Source: an uncultured Ruminococcus sp. (lineage in GTDB: Bacteria; Bacillota; Clostridia; Oscillospirales; Ruminococcaceae). Taken from it: a stretch of 64,000 nucleotides of DNA. Below the pieces are notes generated by a model. That model was not told where the DNA came from, ran no database searches, and saw only the letters and a list, made by a program, of their open reading frames with translations. The number at the start of each line of letters is the position of its first letter. Position 1 is the first letter of the stretch. Made by a program: the position numbers and the translations under genes. This document shows positions 60,164 to 64,000 of this stretch, piece after piece. The stretch is taken from assembly GCA_910579955.1 (NCBI GenBank), contig CAJTWE010000007.1:1-64000 (forward strand). The letters are read 5' to 3'.

Positions 60164-62776
60164 ATGAGCACAAAAAAACACTATAATCAACCCCCTGAAG
60201 AACTGTATTTTGAGCTTTGTTCAAAAGAAAATGGACTAAGTGAAGCTCAGATTCTTGAGAATCGTAAAAAATATGGTGAAAACAAGTTAAATGAAAAAAA
60301 GAAAAAATCTGGATTTGTTATCTTTTTGGAGCAATTTAAGGATTTTCTTGTTATCATTTTGATTATTGCAGCAATAATTTCCGCAATAACTGGTGATATT
60401 GAAAGTACAATAGTTATCCTTGTTGTTATTTCCATGAATGCCATACTTGGTACAGTTCAAACTATTAAATCGGAGAAATCTCTTGATAACCTGAAAAAGC
60501 TTTCTGCACCTGAGGCAAAGGTATTAAGAGATGGAATAAGCTGTCTTATACCGTCTGAAGAGATTGTTGTAGGAGATATCCTTTTACTTGAAGCAGGGGA
60601 CAGAATACCTGCTGATGGACGTCTTGTTGAATGCGCCTCTCTACAGACAAATGAAAGTGCACTGACAGGAGAAAGTACAAATATAGATAAAAGTATGGAA
60701 CCAATTACAGGGGAGGTCCCTCTGGGTGATAGACACACAATGGTGTATTCAGGCAGCTTTGTTACCTATGGAAGAGGCAAATGCATTGTTACTGATATTG
60801 GTATGAATACGGAAGTTGGAAAGATAGCAGCCTTGATTGAAAGTGCAGAGGAGAGAAAAACTCCACTACAAAGAACACTTGATAATTTTGGAAAAAAGCT
60901 TTCTTTTGCTATTCTTATAATATGTGCATTGGTATTCGGTTTACAACTTTGGAGAGCTGACAGTATAGGATTTGACAGTGTTATGAATTCGCTTATGTTT
61001 GCAATTGCACTTGCTGTTGCAGCTATTCCTGAAGCCCTCAGCTCCATTGTTACAATAGTTCTATCTTTTGGAACACAGAAAATGTCTAAGGAAAACGCAA
61101 TTATGCGCAAACTACAGGCAGTAGAAGGACTTGGTTCTGTGTCAATCATCTGTTCTGATAAGACAGGTACACTTACACAAAATAAAATGACTGTACGCAA
61201 GATAGTATCTCAGGGACATATGATAGATATAAAAGATGTGAACGTGCAGCAGTCTGATGAAAAGGCTCTCTTAGTAGCTGCTGTTCTTTGTAATGACTCT
61301 TCTGTAAAAAACAATACAGAAATAGGAGATCCAACAGAAACTGCACTTATACATTTTGCCCACAGTTCAGGTCTAGACGATACGGAAATACGTTCGTGTT
61401 TTAAACGTATAAGCGAGATACCGTTTGATTCTGATAGGAAACTAATGTCAACTCTGAATATTATAGATGGAAAGCATATTATGTTCACAAAGGGGGCAAC
61501 TGACGTACTTTGTGAAAGAATGAACATCACTAGCTCACAAAAGCAGCAGATCAAAGAGCAAACAGAAGAACTTTCAAAACAAGGACTCAGACTACTTTGT
61601 TTTGCATGTAAAGAGTTTGAAGGTAACGAATTATGCACTGATGATGAGTACGGACTGGATTATATGGGTCTTATTGCAATGATGGATCCTCCACGAAAGG
61701 AATCAAAGCAAGCTGTTTCAGAATGCAAAAGCGCAGGCATTAAGCCAATTATGATAACAGGTGATCATATTGTTACAGCATCTGCTATTGCAAAGGAAAT
61801 AGGTATCTTAGAGAGTGCATATGAAGCTGTAGAGGGAGCAGTTCTTGACAAAATATCAGACGAAGAAATGATCGAATTTGTAAAGGACAAGTCAGTATAT
61901 GCACGAGTTACACCGGAACACAAAATCCGTATAGTAAAAGCATGGCAGCAGAGAGAATGCATTGTCGCAATGACAGGTGACGGTGTAAATGATGCGCCAG
62001 CACTTAAACAAGCCGATGTTGGCATTGCAATGGGCATTACAGGTACAGAAGTTTCAAAAGATGCAGCTGCAATGATTCTTGCCGATGATAATTTCGCAAC
62101 TATTGTAAAAGCTGTTAAAAACGGCAGAAACATTTATGACAACATAAAACGTTCAATTCTGTTTCTTCTGTCCGGAAACCTTGCTGGAATACTTGTAGTT
62201 CTTATATGTTCACTTGCGGGATTTGCACAGCCATTTGCACCAATACACCTATTATTTATAAATCTTCTTACAGATTCACTTCCTGCAATAGCTTTGGGTC
62301 TTGAGCCTCATTCTGATGAAGTAATGAATAGAAAACCACGATCTTCTAAAGAATCTATACTAACAAAAGATTTCCTTAGTCAGATTGGAGTATCCGGCAT
62401 ATGCATCGCACTTGCGTCACTGGCAGCATATATGATAGGCTGGTTCTACTACGGATCATCTGGTCTTGCAATGTCACTTGCATTTGCAGTACTTTGTATG
62501 TCAAGACTCTGGCATGGTTTCAGCTGCAAATCAGAAAAGCCTGTTATCTTTACAAAGAAGATGTTCAATAATCCTGCTGCACTTATAGCATTTATTATGG
62601 GAATGATAATTGTAAATGTCGTTCTATTTATACCAGCCTGTCATGGTATTTTTAAAATAGACTCTGCTATTACAATCGGAATCATTGGAATTGCACACGC
62701 TCTTAGTTTTGGTTCAATGCTACTTGTGCAGTGCATTAAAGGCATCATATCCGCTATAAAAACAAACAAAAAATAA
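60164..62776 (+). CDS. P-type cation ATPase (P2A, Ca2+/Mn2+ type)
   Basis: 870 residues. Cation_ATPase_N region 1-70; TM1-2; actuator domain with TGES near 168; TM4 motif IPEAL near 287-291; phosphorylation site DKTGTLT near 333; nucleotide domain with FTKGATDVL; hinge TGDGVNDAPALKQADVGIAMG near 605; C-terminal TMs 5-10. Usual length and order for bacterial P2A pumps. Because it follows a Mn2+-type riboswitch, Mn2+ export is the likeliest job, Ca2+ second. GAGGAG upstream. Confidence 0.93.
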   Translation: MSTKKHYNQPPEELYFELCSKENGLSEAQILENRKKYGENKLNEKKKKSGFVIFLEQFKDFLVIILIIAAIISAITGDIESTIVILVVISMNAILGTVQTIKSEKSLDNLKKLSAPEAKVLRDGISCLIPSEEIVVGDILLLEAGDRIPADGRLVECASLQTNESALTGESTNIDKSMEPITGEVPLGDRHTMVYSGSFVTYGRGKCIVTDIGMNTEVGKIAALIESAEERKTPLQRTLDNFGKKLSFAILIICALVFGLQLWRADSIGFDSVMNSLMFAIALAVAAIPEALSSIVTIVLSFGTQKMSKENAIMRKLQAVEGLGSVSIICSDKTGTLTQNKMTVRKIVSQGHMIDIKDVNVQQSDEKALLVAAVLCNDSSVKNNTEIGDPTETALIHFAHSSGLDDTEIRSCFKRISEIPFDSDRKLMSTLNIIDGKHIMFTKGATDVLCERMNITSSQKQQIKEQTEELSKQGLRLLCFACKEFEGNELCTDDEYGLDYMGLIAMMDPPRKESKQAVSECKSAGIKPIMITGDHIVTASAIAKEIGILESAYEAVEGAVLDKISDEEMIEFVKDKSVYARVTPEHKIRIVKAWQQRECIVAMTGDGVNDAPALKQADVGIAMGITGTEVSKDAAAMILADDNFATIVKAVKNGRNIYDNIKRSILFLLSGNLAGILVVLICSLAGFAQPFAPIHLLFINLLTDSLPAIALGLEPHSDEVMNRKPRSSKESILTKDFLSQIGVSGICIALASLAAYMIGWFYYGSSGLAMSLAFAVLCMSRLWHGFSCKSEKPVIFTKKMFNNPAALIAFIMGMIIVNVVLFIPACHGIFKIDSAITIGIIGIAHALSFGSMLLVQCIKGIISAIKTNKK

Positions 62777-62784
62777 ATATAAAA

Positions 62785-62823
62785 CAAAGCTCTCTGAATC
62801 TATAAATGAAACAGAGAGCTTTG
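62785..62823. terminator. bidirectional terminator
   Basis: CAAAGCTCTCTG/CAGAGAGCTTTG between the convergent ATPase and pyridoxamine kinase genes. Confidence 0.88.
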
Positions 62824-62839
62824 TTTATGGTATAATAAA

Positions 62840-63667
62840 TTACTCGGTAAGCATTCCAAGACATTTTTCAAATGATACTCCGTACCAGTATTTATCTATG
62901 TCTGGAAGTGTAGCTTCAATAGACTTTGCAGTAAATGCAACTGCTGTATCAAGTGCTTCCTGCAAAGAATTACCCTTTACAAAAGATCCGGACAAAGCAC
63001 TTGAGAAAATGTCTCCCGTACCATGAGGAGTACAATCAATGTGTGGACGAAAAGAACTGCTGAAAGTAGAAGTTCTGCTGTCGAAAGCAACCGCTCCATG
63101 CATTCCGTCACCATAGCACACACCTGTAATAATGGCAACAGGACATCCAAGATCTGTTAGCCTGCGAAGCATTTCTTTTATGTATTCTTCATCATACGTT
63201 TCTGTATAAGGAACATCAAGAAGAAATGACACTTCAGTCATATTAGGAACTATAACGTCTGCTTTACTGCAAAGTTTCTTCATCTCAACTGCAAATTCAT
63301 GCGTAAAGCCTGCATACATCTTTCCAGCATCGCCCATAACTGGATCTACTATTATAGATGTATCACTATTTTTGAATGTATCAAAGAAATCTGTTACTAT
63401 TTTTACTTGTTCAATAGAGCCCAGATAACCCGTATATATACCGTCAAAATGCAGCTCCAGATCCTTCCAATGATTTGCAATTGGAGAAATATCATCTGTT
63501 AGATCACGGAAAGTATAGCCCGTAAAACCGCCTGTATGGGTTGAAAGTACAGCGGTAGGAATAACTGCTGTTTCAAGGCCCATTGCAGATAGAATAGGAA
63601 GAGCTACAGTTAGAGAACATTTTCCAAAGCAGGAAATATCCTGTATAGTTACAATTCTTTTAAGCAT
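62840..63667 (-). CDS. pdxY: pyridoxamine / pyridoxal kinase
   Basis: 275 residues from the ATG at 63667 (GGAGGA upstream; an ATG 15 nt earlier is part of that site). PdxY/PdxK-type kinase: IQDISCFGKCSLTVALPILSAMG, AVLSTHTGGFTGY, YTGYLGS, VDPVMGDAGKMY, PNMTEVSFLL and TPHGTGDIFSSALSG with the catalytic Asp. It makes the vitamin B6 phosphate. Downstream of ispE by 14 nt. The split between pdxK and pdxY naming is uncertain. Confidence 0.9.
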   Translation of the reverse strand: MLKRIVTIQDISCFGKCSLTVALPILSAMGLETAVIPTAVLSTHTGGFTGYTFRDLTDDISPIANHWKDLELHFDGIYTGYLGSIEQVKIVTDFFDTFKNSDTSIIVDPVMGDAGKMYAGFTHEFAVEMKKLCSKADVIVPNMTEVSFLLDVPYTETYDEEYIKEMLRRLTDLGCPVAIITGVCYGDGMHGAVAFDSRTSTFSSSFRPHIDCTPHGTGDIFSSALSGSFVKGNSLQEALDTAVAFTAKSIEATLPDIDKYWYGVSFEKCLGMLTE

Positions 63668-63681
63668 AGAAGAATCCTCCA

Positions 63682-64000
63682 TTATTTATATAATCTGTTT
63701 TTACCAGTAGTTGTACATAAGGCTGCAAAAGGATATTTGCGAGAAAGAACACTTCTGCACTTCCTTGCCATATCATAATGCCTAAAAATTCCAAATACAG
63801 ATGAACCGCTTCCGCTCATGCAGGTAAAATCAGCACCATTTTTTATCATTATCTTTTTTATATCGGTAACATCTTCCAATTCTGTTACAGCTTCAAATAT
63901 ATTGCCGCAGTAACGCCACAAATTGTTCGGATTATCACCTGATTTTATAGCCTGTCGCAGAGCTTGCGTATCTGGATGAACTGGATCTATGAGAGCGTCT
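63682..64000 (-). CDS. ispE: 4-diphosphocytidyl-2-C-methyl-D-erythritol kinase, C-terminal part
   Basis: Open at the window edge; the last 105 residues are present. PVHPDT, LWRYCGNIFE and the GHMP signature MSGSGSSVFGIF near the end identify IspE, the fourth-step kinase of the MEP isoprenoid route. Operon with the pyridoxamine kinase downstream. Confidence 0.9.
   Translation of the reverse strand, partial: DALIDPVHPDTQALRQAIKSGDNPNNLWRYCGNIFEAVTELEDVTDIKKIMIKNGADFTCMSGSGSSVFGIFRHYDMARKCRSVLSRKYPFAALCTTTGKNRLYK

Noticed and set aside
60766..61638. Two minus-strand ORFs of about 140 codons inside the ATPase gene
   Set aside because: Ser/Ile/Val-rich antisense shadows of a well-supported gene.

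Overview
The window looks like a low-GC, fibre-degrading gut or rumen Firmicute close to Ruminococcus (inference). The evidence is two secreted mannanases with type I dockerins and Thr-rich linkers, a GH130 mannoside phosphorylase, AGGAGG-type ribosome binding sites and AT-rich intergenic DNA. All calls come from reading the sequence; no database search was run.

Layout. (1) 1-1.6 kb: the end of a sucrose operon (GH32 C-terminus, fructokinase, an HPr/Crh-like protein without the phospho-histidine) closed by a terminator. (2) 1.75-29.25 kb: an integrated element of about 27.5 kb. It is inserted in the 3' end of a tRNA-Leu(UAG) gene, and a tyrosine integrase lies next to the intact tRNA. A 23-bp exact repeat of the tRNA 3' end, inside a longer imperfect repeat of about 144 bp, marks both ends. 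The element encodes a D5-type SF3 helicase, two SF2 helicases, a Dam-like methylase, small HTH proteins, DUF960, two ATPase-nuclease fusions, an AlbA_2 protein, a large secreted WG-repeat protein and several orphan genes. It also carries an amidoligase next to a class II glutamine amidotransferase that has an in-frame TAG. I see no capsid, terminase, relaxase or type IV secretion gene. A repeat-rich stretch at 17.5-18.0 kb is the best origin candidate.

(3) 29.5-33.1 kb: sulfur assimilation (Rrf2 regulator, O-acetylhomoserine sulfhydrylase, cysteine synthase), with a shared 12-bp motif in front of both enzyme genes, and an SGNH-like gene. (4) 33.3-37.0 kb: a CitA/DcuS-type sensor kinase and its response regulator followed by a ThrE-type exporter. 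(5) 37.2-39.5 kb: a TPR-DUF4037-DUF4125 protein. (6) 39.6-50.7 kb: a mannan-use locus. LacI regulator, ABC sugar importer and GH130_2 phosphorylase would handle imported manno-oligosaccharides; two dockerin-bearing GH5 enzymes would cut mannan outside the cell. A paired RNA-like leader precedes the first GH5 gene.

(7) 50.8-55.3 kb: an ABC-F protein, a broken small gene, and an ApbE/Gx-transporter/NusG-II cluster tied to flavin attachment or redox. (8) 55.3-59.1 kb: a LysR-flanked set of flavodoxin, cupin and flavodoxin-cyclophilin lipoprotein genes. (9) 59.1-64 kb: tRNA-Ser(CGA), a Tyr/Asn/Asp-rich anchored protein, a yybP-ykoY-type (Mn2+) riboswitch in front of a P-type cation ATPase, pyridoxamine kinase and the 3' part of ispE.
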